Source of the DNA: Nocardioides islandensis
GTDB taxonomy: Bacteria; Actinomycetota; Actinomycetes; Propionibacteriales; Nocardioidaceae
Assembly: GCF_015352455.1 (NCBI RefSeq)
Contig: NZ_JADKPN010000006.1
Location: forward strand, 124,001-188,000
Length of the DNA: 64,000 nucleotides
Direction of reading: 5' to 3'
This document shows, piece by piece, positions 39,622 through 48,717 of this stretch. The notes beneath the pieces are model-generated. The model saw nothing but the letters and a program-made list of their open reading frames with translations, had not been told where the DNA came from and ran no database searches. The position numbers and the translations under genes are program-made. Numbering within the stretch: position 1 is the first letter of the stretch; each line of letters begins with the position of its first letter.

Positions 39622-40544
39622 GCATCGACAGCTCGACCGTGCAGACGGGGTACGAAGGCACGGCGATGACCAAGGTCGCGGGCTCGCCACCCAAGGGCAG
39701 CGGTCAGGCGTTGCACACGTCGAGCGGCGCCCGCAAGGTCGTCGTGTACGGGCTGCTCCTCTTCTTCGCCCTGCTCTACCTCTACCCGTTCGTGGTGCAG
39801 CTGGTCACGGCGTTCAAGACGAACCCGGACGCGGTGGCGCACCCGCTGACGCTCGTGCCCCGCCCCTTCACCGGCAAGGCGCTGGACACGCTCTTCGCCA
39901 ACGACTTCGCGCTCTGGTTCACCAACTCGGTCGTGGTCGCGGTCTGCGTGACGGTGGGACGGGTCTTCTTCGACTCGCTGGCGGGGTACGCCCTGGCCCG
40001 CCTGCGGTTCCCCGGCCGGTCGGCGGTCTTCAACGCCGTGATCGCGGTGATGGCCGTGCCGGGCGTCGTGCTGCTGATCCCGAAGTTCCTGGTGCTCAAC
40101 TACCTGAGCATGTACAACACCTACCCGGCGCTGATCGTCCCGCTCATCGCGGACGCCGCGGGGGTGTTCATCATGAAGCAGTTCTTCGAGAGCATCCCCG
40201 CGTCGGTGGAGGAGGCGGCCCGCATCGACGGGGCGAGCACGTTCCGGATCTTCTGGTCGGTCGTGCTCCCGATGTCCAAGCCGGCGTTGATCACCTTGAC
40301 GATCCTGTCGTTCCAGGCGTCCTGGAACGAGCTGGGCCACATGATCATCGCCACCAACAACCCGGACCTCTACACGCTGACCCGCGGCGTCGCGGGCCTG
40401 ACCTCCGGCAGCCTCGGCGCCGGCAACCAGTTCCCGATCAAGATGGCCGCCGCGCTGCTGATGACCATCCCGGTGGCGATGGTGTTCGTGGTGTTCCAGC
40501 GGTTCTTCACCCAGGGGGCCAACGCCGGGGCTGAAAAGGGCTAG
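39618..40544 (+). CDS. Carbohydrate ABC permease (MalG type)
   Basis: This 308-residue second permease has six TM helices and EAA loop SVEEAARIDGASTFRIFWSV near 195-214, followed by VLPMSKPALITL. It overlaps the first permease by four bases (ATGA). About 35 polar residues precede the first helix; ATG at 39666 would shorten them. It is the last gene of the LacI operon and is followed by the large hairpin repeat. Confidence 0.92.
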   Translation: MSIDSSTVQTGYEGTAMTKVAGSPPKGSGQALHTSSGARKVVVYGLLLFFALLYLYPFVVQLVTAFKTNPDAVAHPLTLVPRPFTGKALDTLFANDFALWFTNSVVVAVCVTVGRVFFDSLAGYALARLRFPGRSAVFNAVIAVMAVPGVVLLIPKFLVLNYLSMYNTYPALIVPLIADAAGVFIMKQFFESIPASVEEAARIDGASTFRIFWSVVLPMSKPALITLTILSFQASWNELGHMIIATNNPDLYTLTRGVAGLTSGSLGAGNQFPIKMAAALLMTIPVAMVFVVFQRFFTQGANAGAEKG

Positions 40545-40555
40545 AAGCCTTCGTT

Positions 40556-40663
40556 CGCTGGTCGAGGAAGGCGCGCTAGCGCCTGTCACGAGACCCGGCG
40601 AGGGGTCGGCGTACCTCCCACCGGGTCTCGTGACGGTTGCTAGCGCAACCTCCTCGACCAGCG
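40556..40663. repeat. Family B (GCTA-loop) repeat, two inverted copies
   Basis: Two 43-base arms (40556-40598 and 40621-40663) are inverted copies differing at about six positions. Each starts CGCTGGTCGAGGA and ends GTCACGAGACCCGG on its own strand. Each holds a small hairpin with loop GCTA: AGGCGC/GCGCCT in the left arm and GGTTGC/GCAACC in the right. Stem bases differ but remain paired. The whole forms a 108-base hairpin between the permease gene and polA and may end transcription. Confidence 0.8.
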
Positions 40664-40686
40664 ATGGCGGTGTCGGTGGGCGTGAC

Positions 40687-40692
40687 TAGGCT
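40687..40692 (+). promoter_or_regulatory. Candidate -10 box (TAGGCT) of a leaderless polA transcript
   Basis: TAGGCT is followed by six bases and the GTG at 40699, supporting that GTG over the adjacent one at 40696. Confidence 0.45.
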
Positions 40693-40698
40693 CGGGTG

Positions 40699-43389
40699 GT
40701 GCCCGCACCGACGAAGCGTCTGCTCCTGCTCGACGGCCACTCGCTGGCCTACCGTGCGTTCTTCGCCCTGCCGGTCGAGAACTTCTCCACGACTACCGGG
40801 CAGCACACCAACGCGGTCTTCGGGTTCACCTCGATGCTCATCAACGTGCTCCGCGACGAGCAGCCGACCCACATCGGCGTGGCCTTCGACAAGTCCCGGC
40901 AGACGTTCCGGCTCGAGCAGTACTCCGAGTACAAGGCGAAGCGCAACAAGACGCCCGACGAGTTCTCCAGCCAGCTCCCGCTGATCGACGAGGTGCTCGA
41001 CGCGCTCAAGATCAAGCACCTGCGCAAGGAGGGCTACGAGGCCGACGACATCATCGCCACCCTCGTCACCCGGGCGCTGGCCGACGAGGACTTCGAGGTC
41101 CTGATCCTCTCCGGCGACCGCGACGCCTTCCAGCTCGTCACCGACCGCTCCACGGTGCTGTACCCCATGCGCGGGGTCTCCGAGCTCGCACGGATGACGC
41201 CCGCCGCGGTCGAGGCCCGCTACGGCGTCTCGCCCGCGCGCTACCCCGACCTCGCGGCGATCGTGGGGGAGACGTCCGACAACCTGCCGGGCGTGCCCGG
41301 CGTCGGGCCGGGGTTCGCGGCCCGCTGGCTCAAGGAGTACGACGGCCTCGACAACGTCATCACCCACGCCGACAAGATCACCGGCAAGAAGGGTGAGGCG
41401 CTGCGCGAGCACCTCAGCGACGTGATCCGCAACCGTCAGCTCAACGAGCTGGTCCGCGACCTCGACCTCGAGCTGGCGCCCGAGGACCTGCAGGCGGAGT
41501 CGTGGGACCGGCAGCTGGTGCACACGCTGTTCGACTCGCTGGAGTTCCGCGTCCTGCGCGAGCGGCTGCTGGAGTCGTGGGACGTGCAGCACGAGGAGAT
41601 CGACGAGTCCGGGTTCGAGCTGGCCGGCGCGCGGCTGGGGCAGGACCAGGTCGCCGACTGGCTGGCCGATCACACGGCCGAGGGCCGCACGGGTGTGACG
41701 GTCCAGGGCCGCTGGGGATCGGGCACCGGCGAGGTGTGGTCGATCGCGTTCGCCGCGGCCGACGGCACCGGCGCGTTCGTCGACGCCGGCGAGGTCTCGC
41801 CCGAGGACGACGCCGCGCTGACGACGTGGTTCGACGACCCGGCCCGCGAGAAGGTCCTGCACGACGCGAAGGGTCCGATGCTCGCGCTGGCGGCCCGGGG
41901 CTGGCCGCTGCGCGGGCTGGTCAGCGACACCGCGCTGGCGGCGTACCTCGCCCGTCCCGACCAGCGCTCCTACGACCTGGCCGACCTCACGCTCCGCTAC
42001 CTCAAGCGCGAGCTCAAGCAGGGCGCCACCGATGACGGGCAGCTGACGTTCGACGCGCTCGACGACTCGGCCTCCACCGACGCGGCCGACACCGCGATGC
42101 TGCACGCCCGAGCGGTGGTCGACCTGGCCGACGCGCTCGACAACGAGATCGAGGAGCGGGGCGGCAAGCAGCTGCTGGCCGACGTCGAGCTGCCGCTCAT
42201 CGACCTGCTCGCGCTGCTCGAGCAGACCGGCATCGCCGTCGACATCGACCACCTCCAGTCGCTGGAGGCGCACTTCGCCGGCGAGGTGAAGCGCGCCGCC
42301 GAGGACGCGTTCTCGGTGATCGGCAAGGAGATCAACCTGGGCTCGCCCAAGCAGCTGCAGACCGTACTGTTCGACGAGCTCGGGATGCCGAAGACGAAGC
42401 GCACGAAGACGGGATACACCACCGACGCCGACGCGCTGCAGTCGCTCTACGAGAAGACCGAGCACCCGTTCCTGCTCGCGCTGCTGCGCCACCGCGACGT
42501 GTCCCGGCTGCGGCAGACGCTCGAGGGGCTGCTCAAGACGGTCGCGACCGATGGCCGCATCCACACGACGTTCAACCAGCTCATCGCGGCCACCGGCCGG
42601 CTCTCGTCGACCGAGCCGAACTTGCAGAACATCCCGATCCGCACCGAGGAGGGCCGGCGGATCCGCGAGGGGTTCGTGGTCGGCGACGGCTACGAGTGCC
42701 TGATGACCGCCGACTACAGCCAGATCGAGATGCGGATCATGGCCGACCTCTCCGAGGACGCCGGCCTGATCGAGGCGTTCAACTCCGGCCGCGACTTCCA
42801 CTCGATCACGGCGTCACGGGTCTTCGACGTGCCGGCCGACGACGTCACGCCCGGCCAGCGGGCCAAGATCAAGGCGATGAACTACGGCCTCGCCTACGGC
42901 CTCTCGGCGTTCGGCCTCGGCGGTCAGCTGCGCATCGACCCGAGCGAGGCGCGGGTGCTGATGGACGAGTACTTCGAGACGTTCGGCGGCGTCCGCGACT
43001 ACCTGGCCAGCGTCGTCGACGAGGCGCGGCGCACCGGCTACACCGAGACCATCCTCGGCCGCCGCCGGTACCTCCCCGACCTGACCTCCGACAACCGCCA
43101 GCGCCGCGAGATGGCCGAGCGGATGGCGCTGAACGCCCCCATCCAGGGCTCGGCCGCCGACGTCATCAAGGTCGCCATGCTGCGCGTCCACGACGCGACC
43201 GTCGCGGCCGGGCTGCGGTCGCGGATGCTGCTCCAGGTCCACGACGAGCTGGTCTTCGAGGTGTTCCCGGGCGAGCGCGAGGAGTTCGAGGCGCTCGTCC
43301 GCGCGCAGATGGGCGGCGCCGCGTCGCTCAAGGTCCCGCTCGACGTCTCCATCGGCACCGGCCGCAGCTGGCACGAAGCCGCCCACTGA
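40699..43389 (+). CDS. polA: DNA polymerase I
   Basis: PolA fills gaps and removes RNA primers in repair and replication. The 896-residue protein has a 5'-3' exonuclease domain (residues 1-300: LLLLDGHSLAYRAFFALP, GYEADDIIATL, LSGDRDAFQLV), a middle domain lacking the acidic DxE residues of proofreading exonucleases, and a family A polymerase domain. Motif A is TADYSQIEMRIMADLS, motif B RAKIKAMNYGLAYGLS and motif C LLQVHDELVFEV. Start is GTG at 40699 or 40696. It stands alone between two repeats. Confidence 0.95.
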   Translation: MPAPTKRLLLLDGHSLAYRAFFALPVENFSTTTGQHTNAVFGFTSMLINVLRDEQPTHIGVAFDKSRQTFRLEQYSEYKAKRNKTPDEFSSQLPLIDEVLDALKIKHLRKEGYEADDIIATLVTRALADEDFEVLILSGDRDAFQLVTDRSTVLYPMRGVSELARMTPAAVEARYGVSPARYPDLAAIVGETSDNLPGVPGVGPGFAARWLKEYDGLDNVITHADKITGKKGEALREHLSDVIRNRQLNELVRDLDLELAPEDLQAESWDRQLVHTLFDSLEFRVLRERLLESWDVQHEEIDESGFELAGARLGQDQVADWLADHTAEGRTGVTVQGRWGSGTGEVWSIAFAAADGTGAFVDAGEVSPEDDAALTTWFDDPAREKVLHDAKGPMLALAARGWPLRGLVSDTALAAYLARPDQRSYDLADLTLRYLKRELKQGATDDGQLTFDALDDSASTDAADTAMLHARAVVDLADALDNEIEERGGKQLLADVELPLIDLLALLEQTGIAVDIDHLQSLEAHFAGEVKRAAEDAFSVIGKEINLGSPKQLQTVLFDELGMPKTKRTKTGYTTDADALQSLYEKTEHPFLLALLRHRDVSRLRQTLEGLLKTVATDGRIHTTFNQLIAATGRLSSTEPNLQNIPIRTEEGRRIREGFVVGDGYECLMTADYSQIEMRIMADLSEDAGLIEAFNSGRDFHSITASRVFDVPADDVTPGQRAKIKAMNYGLAYGLSAFGLGGQLRIDPSEARVLMDEYFETFGGVRDYLASVVDEARRTGYTETILGRRRYLPDLTSDNRQRREMAERMALNAPIQGSAADVIKVAMLRVHDATVAAGLRSRMLLQVHDELVFEVFPGEREEFEALVRAQMGGAASLKVPLDVSIGTGRSWHEAAH

Positions 43390-43413
43390 TGCCCGGGCGA
43401 GCGGAGCTCGCCT

Positions 43414-43507
43414 GTCCGAGCGCGCGTCGGCGCCCCGTCTTCCCTCCTCGCTCGCTCGCTGGCGCTCGCATGCGCTCGTCAGTCCAGACGGGGCGGCGCG
43501 CTCGGAC
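43414..43507. repeat. Long imperfect inverted repeat after polA
   Basis: GTCCGAGCGCGC plus GCCCCGTCT on the left pairs with AGACGGGGC plus GCGCGCTCGGAC on the right, with a six-base insertion in the left arm and a GCTCGCTCG-rich loop. It is a possible polA terminator. Confidence 0.55.
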
Positions 43508-43571
43508 CCGGCGGAGATGACGCGGCCCCGAGTCACGGTGCGTTGGTTCGTACGCCGCCCGCTGCAGGTAC

Positions 43572-43594
43572 CCGGAGGAGCGCTGACGAATCGG
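43572..43594. repeat. Family C half-repeat
   Basis: CCGGAGGAGCGCTGACGAAT resembles the right half of the hairpin at 30555-30576 with one change. The left half (about 43537-43552) is degenerate. It lies just past the stop of the flippase gene, read from the other strand. Confidence 0.5.
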
Positions 43595-43619
43595 CACCAG
43601 CGGCTGCGCCCGACGGGGG

Positions 43620-44885
43620 CTACATCACCGCTTCCGGCGGGAGCTCCTCGTCGGAGACGGGGGAGCGGAGCCGGTGCAGGCTGATGACCAGCAGGCCGAG
43701 GAAGAGCAGGCTGTCGATGGTGACCACGGTGAGGAGCAGGGTGCCGATGCTGTCGGCCTGGGAGCCGATGGCCAGCACCGCGGCGAGAGCGGCCCACACG
43801 AGGTACACCGACTTCGTACCCTGCCGGGCGAGCACCGCGTAGATCAGCAGCTGGAGCAGCGACAGGGCCGTCCCGAGCACGGCGAAGAGCCAGAGGCGGG
43901 AGTCGATCTCGGCGTACTCGTCCCCGCCGACGAAGATCAGCGCGAGCTGGGGGAGCACGGCGCTGGCCAGCACACCGGCGACGCCGAGGCCCAGCACCAG
44001 GGTGAGCCCCCGCATCAGTGCCCCCCGGCGCTCCTCGGCGGTCGACATCGCCGGGAACGCGACGACCACCACGAACTGCGGCAGGAACAGCATCGCCTTG
44101 GTGAGGATGAGGCCGCCGGCGTAGAGGCCCGCGTCGTGCTCGGGGAGGATGTTTCGGGCCACGATCACGTCGCAGTTCATCAGGCACATGAACGCCAGCA
44201 GGGTCTGGGAGTTGCCGAGGATCTCCCGGATCAGCGTGCGCCGGGAGTGGTGCTCGACGTGCTCGCGGGCCGGGCGCTTGATGCGCAGGGCGTACCACCC
44301 GAAGAGTGCCGGGACGATGGTGCCGATCAGCACGCCGAGCATGGCCATGAACTCGTCGGGGCGCCACAGGATCAGCGCGGTGCCGACGAGCAGGCGCGGT
44401 ACGCCGCTGGCCAGGTAGACGACCGACACCGGCCACCACCGGCGCTCGCCCTGGAGGACGCCGAGCTGGCCGCCGACGATCGTCAGCGGGACGGCGGTCA
44501 GGCCGACCAGCGCGGCCGTGGCGACGCTGTCGAGCCGGAGCAGCCGGTCCAGGAGAGGCGCCAGCACCAGCAGCAGCACGCCGACGGCTCCCGCGCACCA
44601 GTACGTCAGCGAGAGGATCTCCCGCTCGATCTGGGCCACGTGCTCCGGCTCGGCGGAGATGCGCCTCGCCGCGGTGGCCTGGATGCCGAGCTGGATCATG
44701 GTGACGACCAGCAGCACGGCGAGCAGCGAGGCCATCGCGCCGTACGCCTGAGGACCGAGCAGCCGGGCCGCGAGGGCGGTGAAGAGGTACGTCGCGACGT
44801 TCATGCCCGCCATCGCGACGGCGACGCTCGCCCCGCGCTCGCGCAGGCGCGACGGGCCGCCGGAGTCGCGGTCGGTGGACGTCAC
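43620..44885 (-). CDS. Polysaccharide flippase-like membrane protein (MOP/Wzx type)
   Basis: This protein of about 421 residues has 12 or so TM helices, starting AMAGMNVATYLFTALAARLLG and QAYGAMASLLAVLLVV, a pattern of Wzx/MATE-like exporters that move lipid-linked glycans across the membrane. The GTG at 44885 is chosen: a TAGGGT hexamer lies eight bases upstream, while the longer ATG frame adds a basic non-family stretch. It is the first gene of the glycan island and is read away from the methyltransferase gene behind it with 48 bases between. Confidence 0.78.
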   Translation of the reverse strand: MTSTDRDSGGPSRLRERGASVAVAMAGMNVATYLFTALAARLLGPQAYGAMASLLAVLLVVTMIQLGIQATAARRISAEPEHVAQIEREILSLTYWCAGAVGVLLLVLAPLLDRLLRLDSVATAALVGLTAVPLTIVGGQLGVLQGERRWWPVSVVYLASGVPRLLVGTALILWRPDEFMAMLGVLIGTIVPALFGWYALRIKRPAREHVEHHSRRTLIREILGNSQTLLAFMCLMNCDVIVARNILPEHDAGLYAGGLILTKAMLFLPQFVVVVAFPAMSTAEERRGALMRGLTLVLGLGVAGVLASAVLPQLALIFVGGDEYAEIDSRLWLFAVLGTALSLLQLLIYAVLARQGTKSVYLVWAALAAVLAIGSQADSIGTLLLTVVTIDSLLFLGLLVISLHRLRSPVSDEELPPEAVM

Positions 44886-44933
44886 AACCCGCCACCCTAA
44901 TCGGGTCCGGCCCGTACGCCGCATCAGCCGGCG

Positions 44934-45629
44934 TCAGTACGGGTCGGCGGTGTCGCGGTGCCCCGCCAGGCGGGCCAGCGGCCGCAGGTGCAGCCGCAGC
45001 AGCACCTTGATCCCGACGTTCCGCGCGAACCACGGCAGCTGGGCCAGCAGAGCAGCCCTGTCGTGCAGGGTCGGCCGCGTCCGCTCGAACCGGGCCAGGC
45101 TGCCGACCCGGCCGGCGTACCGCAGCGACCGCGACGGCAGCACGAACAGCAGCAGCGCGAGCGTCACCCCGACCGACCCGAACGCGTCGTGCACGAGCAG
45201 CACGCGACCGGCCGGCAGCCGCTGCGCCCACAGCAGGTCGGTGCGCGTGCTCCACACGTCGTGCTTGCCGTCCACGAACACCAGGTCGACCGGCCGCCGC
45301 CAGCCGCGGCGTACGTCGCCGCTCGGCTCGCCGACGTGGTCGACCCGGTCCCGTACCTCGGCGCGCCGCAGGTTGGCCTCGAAGACGCCCCGGGTCTCGG
45401 GCCCGCCGAACTTCCCGCCCGCCCGGAAGGGGTCGACCGCGACGACCGTGACGTCCGGCCGGGCGAGCGAGAGCGCCAGCGTCGAGCGGCCCTGGTGCGA
45501 CCCGATCTCGACCACGGTCGACCCCGGCGGCAGCGCGACCACGGCGTCGTGCAGCACGCGGGCCTGCTCACGGGTCAGCCACCCGCCCACCGGCTCGATG
45601 CGGGGCCAGACGTCGTCGAAGGTGTTCAA
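44934..45629 (-). CDS. Class I SAM-dependent methyltransferase (Methyltransf_24 type)
   Basis: This 231-residue protein has the SAM-binding motif VVEIGSHQGRSTLALSLA (about 39-56), acidic VVAVDPF, and VFVDGKHDVWSTRTDLLWA then VLLVHDAF, typical of methyltransferases acting on sugars or small acceptors in glycan clusters. A basic hydrophobic C-terminus may sit on the membrane. Only TTG at 45629 is available as start, preceded by ATGAGGCGG; an internal GTG is possible. It lies upstream of the flippase gene on the same strand. Confidence 0.75.
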   Translation of the reverse strand: MNTFDDVWPRIEPVGGWLTREQARVLHDAVVALPPGSTVVEIGSHQGRSTLALSLARPDVTVVAVDPFRAGGKFGGPETRGVFEANLRRAEVRDRVDHVGEPSGDVRRGWRRPVDLVFVDGKHDVWSTRTDLLWAQRLPAGRVLLVHDAFGSVGVTLALLLFVLPSRSLRYAGRVGSLARFERTRPTLHDRAALLAQLPWFARNVGIKVLLRLHLRPLARLAGHRDTADPY

Positions 45630-45717
45630 TGGGGCCGCCTCATGATTTCGAGACGGCCAGGCCCTCCCGTCGCTGCGCTCCGGTTTGGCCTAGCCTCCTC
45701 AATCTCCTCGCTTTGCT

Positions 45718-45741
45718 CGGGCGGGCTCGCGAGCTCGCCCG
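45718..45741. repeat. GC-rich palindrome in the 45.63-45.78 kb gap
   Basis: CGGGCGGGCTCG and CGAGCTCGCCCG form a near-perfect dyad between divergent genes. The flanking 45640-45717 contains TTTCGAGACGG and CTCCTCGCTTTGCTCGGG, remnants resembling family B ends. Confidence 0.45.
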
Positions 45742-45780
45742 ACCAAGCGCTCGGACGGTCAGCATAGGGAGGTCGGGCTC

Positions 45781-47484
45781 GTGGGTCGTGCGTCCTCGCG
45801 GGTCCTCCCTGACGGCCTGGTCGTGCTGGCGACGGCGGTGCTGACGTGGCCGGTGTGGACCAGCAGCGGCTACGGCCTGGCCCGCGACATGGTGTTCACG
45901 CCGCGAGCCCCGTGGTCGATGGACGCCCTCGGCCTGGGCGGCTCGCCGCCGCGCGCCGTGCCGCTCGACCTCGTGCTCGCCGCCGCGACGTCGCTGGTCG
46001 ACGGAGCCGTGGTCTTCCGCGTCGCCGTCGCGGGCGTGCTCCTGCTCGCCGGCTTCGGCGCGCACCGGCTGCTGGACGCGGCGCTCCCCGACGTACCTCC
46101 CGCGGCCCGGACGGCGGCGCGGTGCGTGGCCGCGGTCGCGGCCGTCTGGAACCCCTACGTCGTCGAGCGGCTCGCCCTCGGCCAGTGGGCGTTGCTGGCC
46201 GGGTACGCCGCTCTCTTCTGGGTGCTGCCCGCCGTCCGCCGGCGCGCGTGGCCGGCCGTGCTCGCCTGGACCTGGCTGGGCTCGCTGACCCCGACCGGGG
46301 GAGCCGCGCTGGTGCTGGTCGCCCTCGTCGCCGTCGTCGTGACCAAGGAGCGGGGGACCGCCGCGCGCTGGCTGCTCGTCTCGGTCCTGGGCCAGCTGCC
46401 GTGGCTGGTCGCCGCCCTCCTCGGCACCGCGCCGGCGACCAGCGACCCCGGCGGCGTGGCGGCGTTCGCCGCGCGGGCCGAGCGCGCCGGCGGGGTCTGG
46501 CCCACGCTGCTCGGCACCGGCGGGCTGTGGAGCCCGTTCGAGGTACCTCACTCGCTGACCGGCCTGCTCGGCCACGTGCTCACCGTCGGCGTGGTCCTGG
46601 CCCTGCTCGTGGGCGGCCGCACCATCGCCCGCCGCGAGCCCGCCCTGGCCGTCGCGGCCGCGCTCGGGCTGCTGCTCGCCGGTCTCGCGCACCTGCCCGG
46701 CGGCGAGAACGCCCTCGAGTGGGCCGTCCTCCACGTCCCGGGCGCCGGGCTCCTGCGCGACGGGCAGAAGTGGCTGCTCCCGTACGTCGTGCTGGTCGCC
46801 GCGAGCGCAGGCGCGGCCACCGCGGTGGTCGCCGAGCGGCTGCGCCGCCGGGACGCCGACCTGGCCCGCCTGCTGCCGGCCGCGCTGGCCGTCGTCCCCG
46901 TCCTGCTGCTGCCCGACGCCGCCGGCCGCACGTGGCAGGCCCTGGAGCCGGTGCACTACCCCGACGACCTGGCCGCCGCGGTCCGGACCCTGGACGCGGA
47001 CGGGGGACCGGGCGACGTGGTGACGCTGCCGTTCACGTCGTACCGGAGGTACTCCTGGGGCAACGACCTCTCGGCCGCCGACCCGCTGCCGCGCTGGACG
47101 AGTCACCCCGTGGTGGTCTCCGACGTCCTCGCGGTGCCCGGGGGAGCGGTCGCCGGTGAGGACCCGAGAGCCCGGGCCGTCGGGGCGGTCATCGAGGCAG
47201 GAGGTCCGGTCGCCTCGGAGCTCGCCGGGCTGGACGTCGGCTGGCTGCTGCTGTACCTCGACCAGCCGGGCGCCTCCGGCGTCGACCTCACCGGGACCGA
47301 TCCGGTGGTCGACGGCGACGACGTGGTGCTGTACCGCGTGCCGGGCGTCGACTCCGGCCCCGAGGGTCCCGCCGACGCCGCCGTGGTCGCCGCCGTGGCG
47401 GTCGACGCGCTCTGGGGACTGGCCTGGCTGGCGGGTCTGGGCATCACGCTGATGATGGCCACGAGACGCCGGCGCTCCTGCTAG
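45781..47484 (+). CDS. Large polytopic membrane protein, possible GT-C/AftD-like
   Basis: This 567-residue protein has about twelve TM helices and a C-terminal extracytoplasmic domain (residues about 390-535) before a last helix. The segment NPYVVERLALGQWALLAGYA near 125-145 recalls the N-terminal GT-C part of AftD-like arabinofuranosyltransferases, and GLARDMVFTPRAPWS near 35-49 could be the first catalytic loop, though no clear DD or DE pair is seen. The next small gene is of a kind found beside aftD in mycobacteria. GGGAGG stands eight bases before the GTG. Function is inferred weakly. Confidence 0.65.
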   Translation: MGRASSRVLPDGLVVLATAVLTWPVWTSSGYGLARDMVFTPRAPWSMDALGLGGSPPRAVPLDLVLAAATSLVDGAVVFRVAVAGVLLLAGFGAHRLLDAALPDVPPAARTAARCVAAVAAVWNPYVVERLALGQWALLAGYAALFWVLPAVRRRAWPAVLAWTWLGSLTPTGGAALVLVALVAVVVTKERGTAARWLLVSVLGQLPWLVAALLGTAPATSDPGGVAAFAARAERAGGVWPTLLGTGGLWSPFEVPHSLTGLLGHVLTVGVVLALLVGGRTIARREPALAVAAALGLLLAGLAHLPGGENALEWAVLHVPGAGLLRDGQKWLLPYVVLVAASAGAATAVVAERLRRRDADLARLLPAALAVVPVLLLPDAAGRTWQALEPVHYPDDLAAAVRTLDADGGPGDVVTLPFTSYRRYSWGNDLSAADPLPRWTSHPVVVSDVLAVPGGAVAGEDPRARAVGAVIEAGGPVASELAGLDVGWLLLYLDQPGASGVDLTGTDPVVDGDDVVLYRVPGVDSGPEGPADAAVVAAVAVDALWGLAWLAGLGITLMMATRRRRSC

Positions 47485-47487
47485 TCT
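47482..47487 (+). promoter_or_regulatory. Candidate -10 box (TAGTCT) for the DUF2613-like gene
   Basis: TAGTCT includes the stop codon of the preceding gene and ends seven bases before the ATG. Confidence 0.4.
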
Positions 47488-47494
47488 GCGCCGC

Positions 47495-47638
47495 ATGCCG
47501 AACTTCGCCAGCTTCATCATCACGCCGATCATCGGCGCGATCCTGGCGTTCCTCGCGATGTTCGGGCTCGTGCAGTCGCAGACTGCCGGCCCCGACACGA
47601 ACCCGTCGGAGCAGCCCGCGATCGTCTACGGCGAGTAG
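47495..47638 (+). CDS. Small DUF2613-like membrane protein
   Basis: This 47-residue protein has one TM helix (FIITPIIGAILAFLAMFGLV, residues 7-26) and a short polar tail QSQTAGPDTNPSEQP. Size, helix and context match DUF2613 proteins, such as mycobacterial Rv0236A beside aftD, from memory. It follows the large membrane-protein gene by ten bases. Its last 13 bases overlap the end of the convergent glycosyltransferase gene, which is unusual. Confidence 0.65.
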   Translation: MPNFASFIITPIIGAILAFLAMFGLVQSQTAGPDTNPSEQPAIVYGE

Positions 47639-48717
47639 GCCGCGACCAGCGCCTTCTCGAAGGCGTCCACGGCTTCGTCCCAGCCGAACGTCGCCGCGCG
47701 CTCGCGCGCCGCGAGGCCGAGCCGCGTCCGCCGCTCCGGGTCCGACAACAGCTCGTCGACCGCGGCGACCAGTCCCGCCTCGTCGTGGACGAGCACGCCG
47801 GTGACCCCGTCGACCACCGACTCGCCCGTACCTCCCGCACTGGCGTAGGCGACCGTCGGCGTGCCCGCAGCCGCGGCCTCCATCACCGAGATGCCCCACC
47901 CCTCGCGCACCGACGGCAGCACCATCAGCCAGGCGCGGCCGAGCACGTCGGCCTTGGTCTGCTCGTCGACCCGGCCGTGCCGCACGACCGCGTCCCGCAG
48001 GCCCCGCCGCTCGACCTCGGCGTCCAGGTCGCCGGCCCACCAGCCGTCGCCGACCAGGTCGAGCACGAGGTCGGGGTACCGCTCACGCAGGGCGTCCACC
48101 ACCCCGATCGCCTGCTCGATCCGCTTGTGCGGCACCAGCCGCGAGAGCACGCACAGCCGCGGTGTCGGCGACCGCGGCAGACGCGGGGCCGGCAACGGGG
48201 GTGTGCCGTTGCGGACCACGGTCGTGCGGGTCACGCCGAGCGACGCCAGGTCCCGGCGGCTCGCCTCCGACACGGTCACGAACGGCACCCGGCGGTACAG
48301 CCACGGCACCACCCGCGACTCCACGAACCACCCGACGCGGCCGCCCGTGCCGGGGTAGATGATCCGCCACTGCTCGCGGTGCAGGTGGTGCACCAGGGCG
48401 ACCAGGCCGCGCCGGCGCACCAGCGGCGCCGCGAACGGCAGCCCGTTCACCACGTCGACGACCACGTCCGTACGCCGCCCGGCCCGGCCGAGCAGTGCGG
48501 CCAGTCCGTGCAGGTAGACCGTCAGCCGGCCCCCGCGCCGCTCGATCCGGAACCCGTCGCGGACGGTCACGTCGGCTGCGCCCTCGTGAGCCGCACACAG
48601 CACGGTCACGTCGTGCCCGCGCGCGGCGAGCCCGGCCGCGATCCGCTCGACGTACACCTCCGACCCACCCCCGTCGGGATGCGTGGTGTCCCGCCAGGAG
48701 AGGAACAGGACCCTCAC
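47626..48717 (-). CDS. GT4-family glycosyltransferase
   Basis: This 363-residue GT-B glycosyltransferase has N-terminal GGGSEVYVERIAAGLAARGH and the donor-binding C-terminal half with LSRLVPHKRIEQAI and EGWGISVMEAAAAGTP (E-x7-E motif). It transfers an unknown sugar from a nucleotide donor at the cytoplasmic face. The GTG at 48717 overlaps the stop of the upstream gene (GTGA); a longer frame runs into that gene. Last gene of the three-gene minus-strand set. Confidence 0.88.
   Translation of the reverse strand: MRVLFLSWRDTTHPDGGGSEVYVERIAAGLAARGHDVTVLCAAHEGAADVTVRDGFRIERRGGRLTVYLHGLAALLGRAGRRTDVVVDVVNGLPFAAPLVRRRGLVALVHHLHREQWRIIYPGTGGRVGWFVESRVVPWLYRRVPFVTVSEASRRDLASLGVTRTTVVRNGTPPLPAPRLPRSPTPRLCVLSRLVPHKRIEQAIGVVDALRERYPDLVLDLVGDGWWAGDLDAEVERRGLRDAVVRHGRVDEQTKADVLGRAWLMVLPSVREGWGISVMEAAAAGTPTVAYASAGGTGESVVDGVTGVLVHDEAGLVAAVDELLSDPERRTRLGLAARERAATFGWDEAVDAFEKALVAAYSP

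Noticed and set aside
40545..40698. CRISPR array or insertion sequence ends.
   Set aside because: There are only two inverted copies, without regular spacers, transposase or target duplications; they match dispersed hairpin repeats.
43390..43619. A small gene between polA and the flippase gene.
   Set aside because: The only open frames run through inverted repeats and lack a ribosome-binding site.
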